A DNA stretch of 64,000 bases from Bacteroidota bacterium (GCA_018266835.1 JAFDZP010000005.1:124001-188000); one strand, 5' to 3'. Positions 36,128 through 45,423 are shown, counted from the stretch's first letter. The notes: generated by a model not told the origin, from the letters alone. Numbers and translations are program-made.

Positions 36128-36766
36128 ATGGACGCAATAATTGAATTTTTCAAGAACCTCTACAATTACGAAGCACTTATTAAAATGGTGGGCTTTTATG
36201 GCGTAATAGCTATTGTATTTGCTGAAACAGGACTGCTTATCGGATTTTTTCTACCGGGTGACTCATTATTATTAACAGCAGGCTTACTCACAGCAACTAA
36301 TTTTCTCGGAGTAGATATTACAACACTTATTGTTGCGTTAGTGCTCGCAGCCGTAATTGGAGATAACTGCGGATACTGGTTTGGAAGATTAACAGGTGAA
36401 AAAATATTTGCAAGGAAAGATTCAAAACTCTTCAAACAAAAATATCTTACCAGCGCGAAAGAATTTTACGAAAAACATGGCGGCAAAGCAATTATATACG
36501 CGCGCTTTGTTCCCTTCGCAAGAACTTTTGCTCCTATAGTAGCAGGCGTTGCAAAAATGCCTTACCAAAAATATGTTACATTCAGTATTTCAGGAGGTAT
36601 TCTGTGGATTGCATCAATGTCACTTGCAGGATATTTCTTCGGACAGATTCCTGTTGTAAAACAAAATTTTGAAAAAGTAGTAATACTTGTGATTGTGCTA
36701 TCAGTGCTGCCGATTGTTATCGGATATTTTAAGGAAAGAAAGAAAAAGAAAGCAGCAAAAGCTTAA
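36128..36766 (+). CDS. dedA: DedA family membrane protein
   Basis: A 212-residue inner-membrane protein of the DedA/VTT family, whose members flip or scramble phospholipids and undecaprenyl phosphate. Family hallmarks are FAETGLLIGFFLPGDSLLLTAG, the region GDNCGYWFGRLTGEKIF, and the re-entrant loop ARFVPFARTFAPIVAGVAKMPYQKY with its conserved Arg and Pro. The basic C-terminus FKERKKKKAAKA is cytosolic. It is convergent with the flippase-like gene and their ends overlap by 4 bp. Confidence 0.93.
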   Translation: MDAIIEFFKNLYNYEALIKMVGFYGVIAIVFAETGLLIGFFLPGDSLLLTAGLLTATNFLGVDITTLIVALVLAAVIGDNCGYWFGRLTGEKIFARKDSKLFKQKYLTSAKEFYEKHGGKAIIYARFVPFARTFAPIVAGVAKMPYQKYVTFSISGGILWIASMSLAGYFFGQIPVVKQNFEKVVILVIVLSVLPIVIGYFKERKKKKAAKA

Positions 36767-37776
36767 CTCTGCAGATCTTTTACTTTGTAGTTTTCTTTGA
36801 AGAAATAATAAGCGCCGATTAATATTTGTAATATAAACCCTGTTAAGTGATTTACCGTTGCATAACCGAATGCAACTTCCCTGTCTATTCCAAAAATATT
36901 TACCAGTGTACCTGTGCAAATGTAGTGGAATGCCCCTGCTGAATTCCCGGGCAGCGGTAAAAACATTGCAAATGTTATCATTGTCAGAACAAGATTTGCA
37001 TCGACTAAATTCAGGTTGTTTATTCCGCATGCAAAAAATGTAATATATGCTGAAAGCAAATACATTATCCATATCAGAACGGTATATATAAATATCGGCA
37101 GGTAATCTTTTGGATATTTGATAAATAAGAAACCGCTCATTGTTGAGCTAAAGAATTTTTTTATTTTTATCTGAAATTTTTCAGGAAAAAATTTAGATGT
37201 GATTTTTTCTATTATATGCTCTGACTTCTCAAAGTTAAAAATTACCACAATAATAAAAACAATAACAGCTAAAGTGCCCAGTGAAGATATTAGCGCGATT
37301 TTTTCAACATTATATTCCGGGAAAGCAGCCCCAAGTTTATCTCTGAAGGCAAACAATGAAATCCCAAATGCGCCAAGTACACTAAGCACATCAAAAATTC
37401 TTTCAACTAATATTGTGCCGAATGATGCTGCCTTTGAAATATCTTCGTTACGCGCAAGAATAATCGGACGGGTAAACTCTCCCCCTCTTGGAATAACTGA
37501 GTTAAGCATGTAGCCAATCATAATCGGAGGAAAAAGATTTTTCATTGAGATATTTTCCTTGATGGGATTTAAAAAATACCTCCAGCGCAAAGCTCTGAAA
37601 TAGCTGCCTATCAAAACTCCCACTAATCCCCCTGCAATGGCAAGGAAATAGTTTGTTTTCTTAAGCTCGTTTACAAGATCATCAAAATTGACTGAACGCA
37701 ATGCAAGCCACAGAAATAGTGCCAGCAGAGCTGTTATAATAACAAACTTTAATATTTTTTTAAGAGTGGGATTCAG
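36763..37776 (-). CDS. Lysylphosphatidylglycerol synthase-TM/UPF0104-like membrane protein, apparently with a non-canonical start
   Basis: A multi-pass membrane protein of the lysylphosphatidylglycerol synthase transmembrane (flippase-like) family. The signature SYFRALRWRYFLNPIKENIS followed by PPIMIGYMLNSVIPRGGEFTRPI is characteristic. The first NTG codon in frame is TTG at 37701, but that would fall inside a well-formed first TM helix (LKKILKFVIITALLALFLWLA) encoded by the upstream in-frame sequence. No ATG, GTG or TTG lies between this helix and the upstream stop TAG. CTG at 37774-37776 (reading NPTLKK next) is a plausible start and is used here, giving about 337 residues. The substrate is unknown. 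Confidence 0.75.
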   Translation of the reverse strand: MNPTLKKILKFVIITALLALFLWLALRSVNFDDLVNELKKTNYFLAIAGGLVGVLIGSYFRALRWRYFLNPIKENISMKNLFPPIMIGYMLNSVIPRGGEFTRPIILARNEDISKAASFGTILVERIFDVLSVLGAFGISLFAFRDKLGAAFPEYNVEKIALISSLGTLAVIVFIIVVIFNFEKSEHIIEKITSKFFPEKFQIKIKKFFSSTMSGFLFIKYPKDYLPIFIYTVLIWIMYLLSAYITFFACGINNLNLVDANLVLTMITFAMFLPLPGNSAGAFHYICTGTLVNIFGIDREVAFGYATVNHLTGFILQILIGAYYFFKENYKVKDLQS

Positions 37777-37796
37777 AGTAAAAAGCTAAAATAAAA

Positions 37797-37827
37797 AAAG
37801 TTAAGTGCAGATTTACACTTAACTTTT
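37797..37827 (-). terminator. Intrinsic terminator after the LolA-like gene
   Basis: AAAAGTTAAGTG pairs with CACTTAACTTTT around an 8-nt loop and is followed by T residues on the minus strand. Confidence 0.75.
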
Positions 37828-37858
37828 AAATAAAAATCTTTCAAAAATAATTCCAATT

Positions 37859-38497
37859 TTATCTCATATCAATTACTTCAACATCAGCAGGCGGTGAAAA
37901 AGTAAACTTTGATGAAGCAACACCGGCATCAAGATTTACATCTTTCAATGTATATGTATTTGTTCCTTCTTTGGAATTTACGGTAATTTTTTTGATTATG
38001 TAATCATTCTTATCAATCCAAATCTTTGCCGACTTTATATTCCCTTTGCTTCTTGGTGAAAGCTTTAATACATAGCAGTCAATAGAACCGACTTTATCTT
38101 CGCCGTCTAAATCAGAATAAAAATTTTCAGGATATGTAAATAAAAATTTGTTCGGCGAAAAAGTGCTGCCGTCATCTTTATAATTATCTATTACAACCTG
38201 TTTCTTCTTAGGTGAGTAAGTCCATGAAGTTGTGCCGTCAGTAATAATTACCTGTCCGCCGGTTTCAATTCTATACTTGTTGGTTTTCTTGATATAGATT
38301 GTTCCTGAAGCAGATTGTGATTTTCCCCCTGAGCCTTTATAGCTTTGAGAAAATGTTGCCTTTGCATCGGAAATACTTTCGTATTTATCCTGTGTTTTTT
38401 TAATAATGTCCTGAGCAGTTTGCGAATAGGAATCTTTTATTCCTATTGTTAGTGCTGCAGCTATTAATACGTATTTAAGTATGTTTATTTTTTTCAT
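37859..38497 (-). CDS. LolA-like outer-membrane lipoprotein carrier
   Basis: A 212-residue periplasmic protein with a signal peptide (MKKINILKYVLIAAALTIGIKDSYSQ). The mature part has the LolA fold pattern: SDAKATFSQSYKGS, GTIYIKKTNKYRIE, ITDGTTSWTYSPKKKQVVID and the late beta strands IWIDKNDYIIKKITV. LolA shuttles lipoproteins from the inner to the outer membrane. Proteins of this superfamily also include LppX-like carriers, so the exact cargo is inferred. It belongs to a group of envelope genes with DUF3108 and the S41 protease and is followed by a terminator. Confidence 0.88.
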   Translation of the reverse strand: MKKINILKYVLIAAALTIGIKDSYSQTAQDIIKKTQDKYESISDAKATFSQSYKGSGGKSQSASGTIYIKKTNKYRIETGGQVIITDGTTSWTYSPKKKQVVIDNYKDDGSTFSPNKFLFTYPENFYSDLDGEDKVGSIDCYVLKLSPRSKGNIKSAKIWIDKNDYIIKKITVNSKEGTNTYTLKDVNLDAGVASSKFTFSPPADVEVIDMR

Positions 38498-38584
38498 AAT
38501 TCTTAAAATAGCTATATTTTAGTTGGTTTTCAATTTAGTAAAAATGGGATGGGGTTGTAAAGCTTTGAATGTAAAATGTAGAAA

Positions 38585-39373
38585 TTAATGTTTGAATACA
38601 GGCGGCTTCCAGTTTGTTTTTTTGTATGATGCAAGTTCAAGTGTGATACTTCCTATTAAAACGTTAAGTTGTGCTTTTATCGGAACTCTGTATTCATCAT
38701 CGGAAAACCAGCCGACAAACTCCCCTGTTAATCCGAATATCCCCGTAAAGTCCGCTACTCCTGCAATTTTAATAACCGATATATCATAATCTACAGCGCC
38801 AACCGAAACAACATCTTTATTAATATTGAATGAATACTTTACCGAGCTCTGCGCTTCATTTATAAATATCGGGATATTATAATTTTTATTTGCGAAAGAA
38901 TTCATTCTCGCAGAATAAAAAATAGATAACCCGTCCTGAAATCTTATACCTTTATTGAATGAAATAGTTTCATTTCTTTCCGTTTTATTGTTCGTTTCTT
39001 TCAGGACTTTTACTTTATTCGAATCATAATTAAATCTGTAGTCAGTCTTTGCAATATCCTTATTCTTAAATTCAGTCGCAAAAAATTTCTTTGAGTAAAG
39101 CTGCTCTTTGTTCTGCTCCATTTCTGATTCAAATATATTATTCAGAGTAACAAATGGCACACCGTCATAACTTTTAATGTAAGCTATAGCATTGCACGTT
39201 TTTTTTCCTTCATCGGTTTCTATCTTAGTCATCTTTATCTTTACTTCACCGAGCTTTATAAATCCGAAATAAACGATATACTTCAGCTCTTCACCCTGGT
39301 CAAGAACTTTGGTTTGACTGTAAGCGCTACAGGCAAATCCGGTTAACAATAATATTAAAGCTAATCGTTTCAA
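38585..39373 (-). CDS. DUF3108 periplasmic protein
   Basis: A 262-residue exported protein (signal peptide MKRLALILLLTGFACSAYS). The opening LDQGEELKYIVYFGFIKLGEVKIKM is the DUF3108 hallmark, and FQDGLSIFYSARM is also family-like. The sequence is all beta and the family is thought to reside in the periplasm or outer membrane; its function is not known. It lies between the S41 protease and the LolA-like gene on the same strand. A stem of 12 bp (39387-39428) sits in the gap upstream. Confidence 0.85.
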   Translation of the reverse strand: MKRLALILLLTGFACSAYSQTKVLDQGEELKYIVYFGFIKLGEVKIKMTKIETDEGKKTCNAIAYIKSYDGVPFVTLNNIFESEMEQNKEQLYSKKFFATEFKNKDIAKTDYRFNYDSNKVKVLKETNNKTERNETISFNKGIRFQDGLSIFYSARMNSFANKNYNIPIFINEAQSSVKYSFNINKDVVSVGAVDYDISVIKIAGVADFTGIFGLTGEFVGWFSDDEYRVPIKAQLNVLIGSITLELASYKKTNWKPPVFKH

Positions 39374-39386
39374 TTTATATAAATGA

Positions 39387-39428
39387 AAATGGTTTATCCG
39401 CTATATAAATATACGCGATAAACCATTT
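39387..39428 (-). terminator. Possible terminator or attenuating hairpin after the S41 protease gene
   Basis: AAATGGTTTATC pairs with GATAAACCATTT around an 18-nt loop that is itself partly self-complementary. It lies just past the protease stop; the following T run on the minus strand is short, so termination may be incomplete. Confidence 0.5.
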
Positions 39429-39439
39429 CATTTGAAATT

Positions 39440-41035
39440 TTATTTTCTAAGGTTTCCTAAATCTTTTGCTTCGTCAAATAAAGTGATCGCTTTTAAGAAC
39501 TGTTCATCTGATGTTACAAAAACTGCATAGCTTCCCTCATTGCCCCAGATATCTCTTGCAATCTGTGATTTTATGGAGACTTCTATGAAGCTCTTATCTT
39601 TATCAAATTCGCTTTGGTTCATTGCAACACCTTTGCTTTCAGCAAATTTTATAAAATCATTCATCATTGAAGATGAAATATTGAATCCGTCTCTGAATGC
39701 ATTGTAGGATTTATATGTTCCCTCAATGTTCTTTCTGTTGTTCGACATATAATTTTCTGTGAACAGATACATCAGATTTTGTCTTCTCAACGAAACTGTG
39801 TAAGGTGTAAGAGTATCAAGCTTTACAATATAATCAGGAGTAATACCGCCGCCGCCGAATATAATTCTGCCGCCCATTGTTTTGAACTCAGGATGTGTAG
39901 AATCGGCTTTATCTTTTGTATGATTCAAATTGTCACCTTCGCTCTCGTCTCTTGCTAAGTCAGATTTATATTTACCGCCTTCATAAGGTTTCTGAATAGA
40001 ACGCCCTACCGGAGTATAATATCTTGCAGTCGTTACTCTGAATGCTGATTGGTCAGGCAAGTCAAACTGTCTCTGAACGAGGCCTTTACCGAATGTAGTT
40101 TCACCTACAATCAAGCCTCTGTCCCAGTCCTGAACTGCTCCTGCAACAATTTCACTTGCAGATGCTGAACCGCTGTTAACTAATACTATTAACGGAACAT
40201 CATTTAATTTTCCGCCTTCTGAATTATAAACTTCGTTGAAGTCAGCAATTCTGCTCTTTGTATATACAATCTTTCCGCCTTTTGGAATAAACTCACTTCC
40301 CATCTTAAATGCCTGGTCTAAATATCCGCCCGGGTTACCGCGTAAGTCAAGAACGAGCTTCTTCATACCTTCGCCTTGCAGTTTCAAGTATGCTTTTGAG
40401 AATTCATCATAAGTTGTTGCTGAAAACTTTGATACTTTTATATAACCGATATCATTATTGTACATAAATGATGCATCGACGCTGTATAACGGAATTTTAT
40501 CTCTTATTATTTCAAAATCCATCGTCTTATTACTTCCCGGTCTTGCAATTGTTACCACTACTTTTGTTCCCTTTTCTCCTCTGAGTTTTTTCGGAACGTC
40601 TTCACGTGTTAATTTTATTGCTGACTGTCCGTCAATCTTAACGATTTTATCTCCTGCTAATATGCCAAGCTTCTCTGATGGTCCACCTGAAATTGGAGAG
40701 ACAATTGTAATCGTATCTGCTATGATGTCGAACTCAACTCCGATTCCTTCAAAGCTTCCCTGGAAATCTTCGTTAACTCTTTTCAACTGCTCTGCGCTTA
40801 TATAAACTGAGTGAGGGTCAAGCTCTTCAAGCATGCCTTTTATAGCTGCTTCAGTAAGCTTCTGTGAATCAACTTCATCTACATAATATCTGGAAGTTAT
40901 ATTCAAAGCGTCGCTGAATTTTTTCACCTGTGCTGAAGTCTTGTCATCTGATACGGCATTCTGTATTTTTGTGCCTACAAAAAACGCCAGACCGACTATT
41001 AAAACATAAACTACTATTAAAAGTTTTTTATTCAT
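39440..41035 (-). CDS. S41 carboxy-terminal processing peptidase
   Basis: A 531-residue periplasmic serine protease. An N-terminal membrane anchor (LLIVVYVLIVGLAFFVG) is followed by a PDZ domain (about residues 85-170, FEGIGVEFDIIADTITIVSPI and AGDKIVKIDGQSA). The catalytic Ser lies in NSGSASASEIVAGA and the Lys in TTFGKGLVQRQF, forming the S41 Ser/Lys dyad. Tail-specific proteases of this type trim or degrade periplasmic and secreted proteins by their C-termini. A C-terminal helical region of about 100 residues follows. It heads a set of envelope genes (DUF3108, LolA-like). Confidence 0.94.
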   Translation of the reverse strand: MNKKLLIVVYVLIVGLAFFVGTKIQNAVSDDKTSAQVKKFSDALNITSRYYVDEVDSQKLTEAAIKGMLEELDPHSVYISAEQLKRVNEDFQGSFEGIGVEFDIIADTITIVSPISGGPSEKLGILAGDKIVKIDGQSAIKLTREDVPKKLRGEKGTKVVVTIARPGSNKTMDFEIIRDKIPLYSVDASFMYNNDIGYIKVSKFSATTYDEFSKAYLKLQGEGMKKLVLDLRGNPGGYLDQAFKMGSEFIPKGGKIVYTKSRIADFNEVYNSEGGKLNDVPLIVLVNSGSASASEIVAGAVQDWDRGLIVGETTFGKGLVQRQFDLPDQSAFRVTTARYYTPVGRSIQKPYEGGKYKSDLARDESEGDNLNHTKDKADSTHPEFKTMGGRIIFGGGGITPDYIVKLDTLTPYTVSLRRQNLMYLFTENYMSNNRKNIEGTYKSYNAFRDGFNISSSMMNDFIKFAESKGVAMNQSEFDKDKSFIEVSIKSQIARDIWGNEGSYAVFVTSDEQFLKAITLFDEAKDLGNLRK

Positions 41036-41105
41036 TTTAAATTATTTTGATAAAAATAACATATAACCTATTTATAAGAAATACTATTAAAATCAGTATA
41101 AAGTT

Positions 41106-41525
41106 TCACTTTCTCTTCTCTAATGTCGTAATTATGGAATTGTTCCCCGCTTCCAGAATCCTTGAAATCGGGCACACATTCGCAATATATTTTACCCTGT
41201 CAAGCTGCGCATCATCAAGCTGACTTTTAACGATTATATTCCTTGAAAAAATATTCTTCGATGTTTTTTCAATAGTCTCAGTTTTCATATCCACATCTAC
41301 AATAAGCTCCTCAATTTTCCAGCCTTTACGTTCCAGATACATACGGATTGTAATAGCAGTGCAGCTTGCAAGCGAGCCCGAAAGCAGCTCATAAGGGTTC
41401 ATCCCTTCATCGCTTCCACCTTCTTCTACAGGTTCATCGGATATTACAGTATGTCCCTCTGTATGAAGAACGACTTTATACGAATTATTAAAAGATATTC
41501 CTCTGACTTTTTTCTTATCAGTCAT
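41106..41525 (-). CDS. OsmC-family peroxide/redox protein
   Basis: A 139-residue protein of the OsmC/Ohr/YhfA superfamily. The two redox Cys residues are in GSLASCTAITIRMYLERKGW and IANVCPISRILEAG, spaced as in OsmC. The NPYELLSGSLASC segment is a family mark. Such proteins reduce organic hydroperoxides or act as thiol-dependent peroxidases. It lies between the PLP enzyme and the S41 protease on the same strand. Confidence 0.9.
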   Translation of the reverse strand: MTDKKKVRGISFNNSYKVVLHTEGHTVISDEPVEEGGSDEGMNPYELLSGSLASCTAITIRMYLERKGWKIEELIVDVDMKTETIEKTSKNIFSRNIIVKSQLDDAQLDRVKYIANVCPISRILEAGNNSIITTLEKRK

Positions 41526-41569
41526 ATTTGTTTTATAAAAATTTTATCAAAATTATAAAATGCTCACGC

Positions 41570-42826
41570 TTATACGTGAGTTAAAGCTTCACCGATTACG
41601 TTTTCCAGGTCATAAACATTCTCAACACCTATCGATAATCTAATCAATTTATCCGTAATATTCATTGCTTCCCTGTGCTCCGGTTCAACTCCTGCATGAG
41701 TCATAGATGCAGGATGCTCGGCAAGAGATTCCGTACTGCCAAGACTTACTGCCAGCTTTATCAGCTTCAGATTATTTAAAAATCTGAAAGCTTCTTTTTC
41801 CCCGCCTTTAATATCGAACGATACCATCGCTCCGGGTGAAGAATATTGTCTCTTATAAATTTCATACTGTGCATCGGTTGGTTTCAACAATCCAAGATAA
41901 TAAACTTTCTCTACCTTCGGATGATTGTTAAGATAATTTGCAATCACCTCTGCATTCTTTGCCTGCTGCTCCATCCTGACTTTTAGTGTTTCAAGACTTC
42001 TGAGCAATAACCATCCCGTCCACGGTCCCGCCATATTTCCTAAAAAAGTTCTAAGTGTTTTTACCCGTGACATAACTTCCTTCGAGCCAAGACATGCGCC
42101 TGCAATAACGTCGCTGTGTCCGCCGATATATTTCGTTGCGGAGTAAAGCACAAAGTCCGCTCCGTGTTTTAACGGATGCTGCCACAATGGTCCCATGTAA
42201 GTATTATCAACAGCAACGTAAACATTATTGTCTTCGTTTGAATATTTATCAGCAATGGCTTTACACATTTCAATATCTATCAATGCGTTCGTGGGGTTTG
42301 CGGGAGTCTCAATATAAATCATTCTAAGCTTATCGAATCTCTCTGAATTTTCTATCAGCGAAATCATTTCATCATACGATTGTCCCGGCTTAAACTCAAG
42401 CACGCTTACGTTTATCTTCTTCAAAAAATGATTTACAAAGTGGTCTGTACCTCCGTACAAAGGACTGCTGACCATTATCATATCTCCGGGTGAAAGAAAT
42501 TCTAGCATCATTGTCGATATCGCAGACATACCGCTTTCAAACACTGCGCAGTCTTCAGCTTCATCCCAGAGTGTTAATCTATTCTCTAATATTTCTAAGT
42601 CAGGATTATTTATTCTGCTGTAAATCAGCCCAAGCTCTTCAGACGGCTTTTTATCACGAATGCCGTATGCAACTTCAAAGAAAGCCTTGCCTTCTTCCGC
42701 GCTTTTGAAACAAAAAGTTGAGGTCTGGAATATAGGACATTTAACTGCCCCTTCAGATAAGGCGGGTTTATATCCGTAGGACATCATTAGGCTTTCAGGT
42801 TTCATCTTCTGTAACATTTGATTCAT
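41570..42826 (-). CDS. Cys/Met-metabolism PLP-dependent enzyme (cystathionine gamma-synthase/lyase or methionine gamma-lyase type)
   Basis: A 418-residue gamma-family PLP enzyme. The PLP-binding Lys is in YSATKYIGGHSDVIAGACLG (about residue 230). Early marks are YSRINNPDLEILENRL and FESGMSAISTMMLEFL. PLP stacks on a Tyr in the SPLYGGTDHF segment. The C-terminal SLGSTESLAEHPASMTHAG is the substrate carboxylate-binding loop shared by cystathionine gamma-synthases, gamma-lyases and methionine gamma-lyases; which reaction it performs cannot be told from sequence alone. A sulfur-metabolism link with ahcY is possible but they are not in one operon. Confidence 0.9.
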   Translation of the reverse strand: MNQMLQKMKPESLMMSYGYKPALSEGAVKCPIFQTSTFCFKSAEEGKAFFEVAYGIRDKKPSEELGLIYSRINNPDLEILENRLTLWDEAEDCAVFESGMSAISTMMLEFLSPGDMIMVSSPLYGGTDHFVNHFLKKINVSVLEFKPGQSYDEMISLIENSERFDKLRMIYIETPANPTNALIDIEMCKAIADKYSNEDNNVYVAVDNTYMGPLWQHPLKHGADFVLYSATKYIGGHSDVIAGACLGSKEVMSRVKTLRTFLGNMAGPWTGWLLLRSLETLKVRMEQQAKNAEVIANYLNNHPKVEKVYYLGLLKPTDAQYEIYKRQYSSPGAMVSFDIKGGEKEAFRFLNNLKLIKLAVSLGSTESLAEHPASMTHAGVEPEHREAMNITDKLIRLSIGVENVYDLENVIGEALTHV

Positions 42827-42979
42827 TAATTCAATTAAGTAAATTAATTTGCCCGTTTACCCTGCATTAAGTTACGGATAGAATTGTGTAAATGTGAGTC
42901 AATAATAAATGAGAGAAGAGATTAGAAAGCTAGGATGCGAAACGAAGTATAAATCTCATCCTCATTTGGAGCTCAGCTC

Positions 42980-43012
42980 TTCGTCCCAAACCCCTGTTTG
43001 GGACGGAGTAAA
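42980..43012. repeat. Short palindromic repeat GTCCCAAACCCCTGTTTGGGAC
   Basis: The segment forms a perfect hairpin with 8-bp arms. It opens a 960-bp gene-free stretch (42827-43787) that otherwise contains at least five CCCCTCC palindromes and no credible gene. Confidence 0.55.
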
Positions 43013-43034
43013 AAAGCTGTTTTGAATTTTAATA

Positions 43035-43455
43035 CCGCCCCCTCAGTTCCCCTCCTTATAAAGGAGGGGAAGAATTTTGGTGAAATATTTTAACACTTTG
43101 GTTTTACAAATTCTTTAAATGCTTAAGGACTAAATTCTTTATTAACCACCCCCTGCCCCCTCCTTGAAAAGGAGGGGGCACAAAAAAATTCATTATTCCG
43201 CCCTTTATAGGATGAAGTACTAATTACCTAATATGATTTCTTAAAATACTAACATCCCCCCTCCTTGAAAAGGAGGGGGAAGATTTATATTAAAATCTTT
43301 ACATTCTATATTAGAGATAAAATCGAGCTGGCTTCCCCCTCCTTTACAAGGAGAGCTTGTCCCGCCAAAGGCGGGAGGGACTGAGGGGGTGGTTTAAATT
43401 TAGAAATTATTATCAAATATGATTCCCCTTTTCAAGGAGGAGCACTGTGGGGATC
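43035..43455. repeat. Cluster of five CCCCCTCC/GGAGGGGG palindromic repeats
   Basis: Units lie at 43035-43071, 43145-43180, 43254-43281, 43332-43394 and 43424-43455. Each has CCCCTCC and GGAGGGG arms around a short A/T spacer. Several carry a flanking CCGCCCCCTCA or CCACCCCCTGC block. The unit at 43035 is nearly identical over about 40 nt to the one at 56816, and 43332-43394 has an inserted GTCCCGCCAAAGGCGGGA hairpin. Confidence 0.75.
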
Positions 43456-43482
43456 ATTAATTAACATTCACCCTTACAATAT

Positions 43483-43509
43483 TTAATTATTCTTTATTAA
43501 TTATTAATT
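43483..43509. repeat. 27-nt AT-rich exact repeat, copy 1
   Basis: This 27-nt segment is repeated exactly at 60553-60579, where it separates yajQ from the amidase gene. Confidence 0.5.
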
Positions 43510-43539
43510 AACAAACCCTGTCAAGCAAAAAATATAAAA

Positions 43540-43568
43540 CTCTCCCATTAGTACTAATTGGTACACTT
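43540..43568. repeat. CCTATTAGTAGTAATAGG-family palindrome, divergent copy
   Basis: CCCATTAGTACTAATTGG is a near palindrome. Related copies lie at 13634-13654 (minus) and 57960-57978 (plus), and a weaker one at 5348-5368. Confidence 0.45.
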
Positions 43569-43691
43569 CACTTCAAATCAAATTTTATATTAATTATTTT
43601 CGCAAGAGATATTCTTATTCTCATTTTGAGAGTAAAAATGAACAAAGAATTTAAATGATGCCTGGATTGGAAAAACAAAGGTTTGACAGAT

Positions 43692-43745
43692 AACTTACGA
43701 GGGGGCGTAAGTTTTGATATATAATAAATCAATACTTAAGGGGTA
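43692..43745 (+). repeat. Hairpin repeat element, copy 2
   Basis: The same CTTACGAGGGGGCGTAAG core and conserved tail as in the 5457-5512 copy; it ends just before the nuoM terminator. Confidence 0.6.
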
Positions 43746-43751
43746 TAAAAA

Positions 43752-43771
43752 AACCCCGCAAATGCGGGGTT
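43752..43771 (-). terminator. Intrinsic terminator after nuoM
   Basis: The stem AACCCCGC/GCGGGGTT with a short loop is followed by seven T residues on the minus strand. Confidence 0.85.
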
Positions 43772-43787
43772 CAATTAAAAATAATTT

Positions 43788-45380
43788 TTATTTTCCTGCC
43801 GGAGGAGTTCCTTCTTGTGTCGGAGGAGGAGTGTTATTCGGCATTGTGTTAGGTGCCGTTTCGTTTACCGGTTTAGGTTTAAACTTTTCAAAGTTCTCTA
43901 TAATTCGTTTTACAGATGTTTCAGTCTTGCTTAAGAATGTACTTGGATAAACACCAATCCAGACTATGAAAACAAGTAATGGAAGCACCGTTGCAAGTTC
44001 TAATTTTGAAATATCTTTTAAGTCTTTGTTCTTTTCATTTTCAATAGGTCCGAGCATAACTCTCTGGAACATCCACAATAAATAAACCGCTGCAAGAATT
44101 ACTGCAGTAGTTGATAATATAGAGTAAACAGGTGTTCCAAGATTTGCAGATTTATAAGCACCGATCAATACAAGAAACTCACCGATAAATCCGTTAAGTC
44201 CCGGTAATCCGATTGAAGAAAATACGACAACCATAAAAATAACTGAGAACACGGGCATAACTTTCATAAGTCCGCCGTACTCTGCAATGAGTTTTGTATG
44301 TCTTCTTTCATAAAGCATACCGACAATCAAGAAGAGCGCGCCTGTAGAAAGTCCGTGGTTAATCATTTGAATAACGCCGCCCTGCATTGATTCCTGTGTA
44401 AGAGCAAATGTACCGAGCACTATAAATGCCATGTGAGAAACCGATGAATAAGCAACAAGCTTTTTAACATCTTTCTGCACTATGGAAACTAACGCTCCGT
44501 AAATAATACCTACTGTTGCAAGTACTGCAATGTAAGGAGTCATCGCAACAAATCCCGACGGGAAAAGCGGCAATGAAAATCTTATTAATCCGTACGTACC
44601 CATCTTCAAAAGAATGGCGGCAAGAATAACTGAGCCGGAAGTCGGCGCCTGAACGTGTGCATCTGGCAGCCATGTATGGAACGGAAAGAGCGGTACCTTT
44701 ATTAAGAAACTTAGTGTGAAAAGTATAAATAAAAATGTCTGTTTATCGGCAGCGATGCTTGGAGATACAAGAATCAATCTTGTAAGGTCAGTGGTGAACT
44801 CCCCTATCATCGGCTGACATAAGAATCCGAGCCAGATAATTCCGATAAGAAGCAGCACGCTTCCGAACATTGTATATAAGAAAAATTTAACCGTAGCATA
44901 AATTCTTTCTTCACCACCCCAGATACCTATCATGAAATACATCGGGATAAGTATGAATTCCCAGAAGAGATAGAATAATATTAAATCGAGCGAGCAGAAT
45001 ACACCAACGAGCGTTCCTTCAAGCAATAAAATAAGAAAGAAGTATTCCTTCACTCTTGTTTTAATTGTATTCCATGAAGCAAGAATGCAGATAGGAATAA
45101 TGAAAGTGGAAAGCACTACAAGCAGCATAGAAATTCCGTCAATCCCAAGATAATAATAGGAATTCAGAGCCGTGACCCATTTCCATTTTTCAACGAACTG
45201 ATATTCAGGGTTTGCAGGATTGTATGTAAAGAAAAGCACCAGTGATAATACAAAAGGTATCAATGAGACAATCATTGCATACCACTTTATCATAGTCTCG
45301 TTTTCTTTTTTCATGAACAAAATCAGAAATGCAAGAACTATCGGAGCAAAAATTGTTAAAGAAAGAATATTAGGTATCAA
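43788..45380 (-). CDS. nuoM: NADH-quinone oxidoreductase subunit M (proton-pumping antiporter-like subunit)
   Basis: A 530-residue membrane subunit of complex I with about 14 TM helices. It has FPFHTWLPDAHVQAPTSGSVILAAILLKMGTYGLIRF, the family signature, with the conserved Lys in transmembrane helix 8. LVAYSSVSHMAFIVLG and PGLNGFIGEFLVLIGAY are also typical. The last 30 residues (about 501-530) are unusually Pro-rich (TPPPTQEGTPPAGK) and likely disordered. No other nuo genes are in the window; the subunit lies alone after a Rossmann-fold protein gene, so the rest of the complex must be elsewhere. It could also be an Mrp-type or hydrogenase-type antiporter subunit, but the length favours NuoM. 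Confidence 0.92.
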   Translation of the reverse strand: MIPNILSLTIFAPIVLAFLILFMKKENETMIKWYAMIVSLIPFVLSLVLFFTYNPANPEYQFVEKWKWVTALNSYYYLGIDGISMLLVVLSTFIIPICILASWNTIKTRVKEYFFLILLLEGTLVGVFCSLDLILFYLFWEFILIPMYFMIGIWGGEERIYATVKFFLYTMFGSVLLLIGIIWLGFLCQPMIGEFTTDLTRLILVSPSIAADKQTFLFILFTLSFLIKVPLFPFHTWLPDAHVQAPTSGSVILAAILLKMGTYGLIRFSLPLFPSGFVAMTPYIAVLATVGIIYGALVSIVQKDVKKLVAYSSVSHMAFIVLGTFALTQESMQGGVIQMINHGLSTGALFLIVGMLYERRHTKLIAEYGGLMKVMPVFSVIFMVVVFSSIGLPGLNGFIGEFLVLIGAYKSANLGTPVYSILSTTAVILAAVYLLWMFQRVMLGPIENEKNKDLKDISKLELATVLPLLVFIVWIGVYPSTFLSKTETSVKRIIENFEKFKPKPVNETAPNTMPNNTPPPTQEGTPPAGK

Positions 45381-45423
45381 TTTTCTTTAATTTATTGTTT
45401 ATATGTCTAAAAATTTTGTTGTA

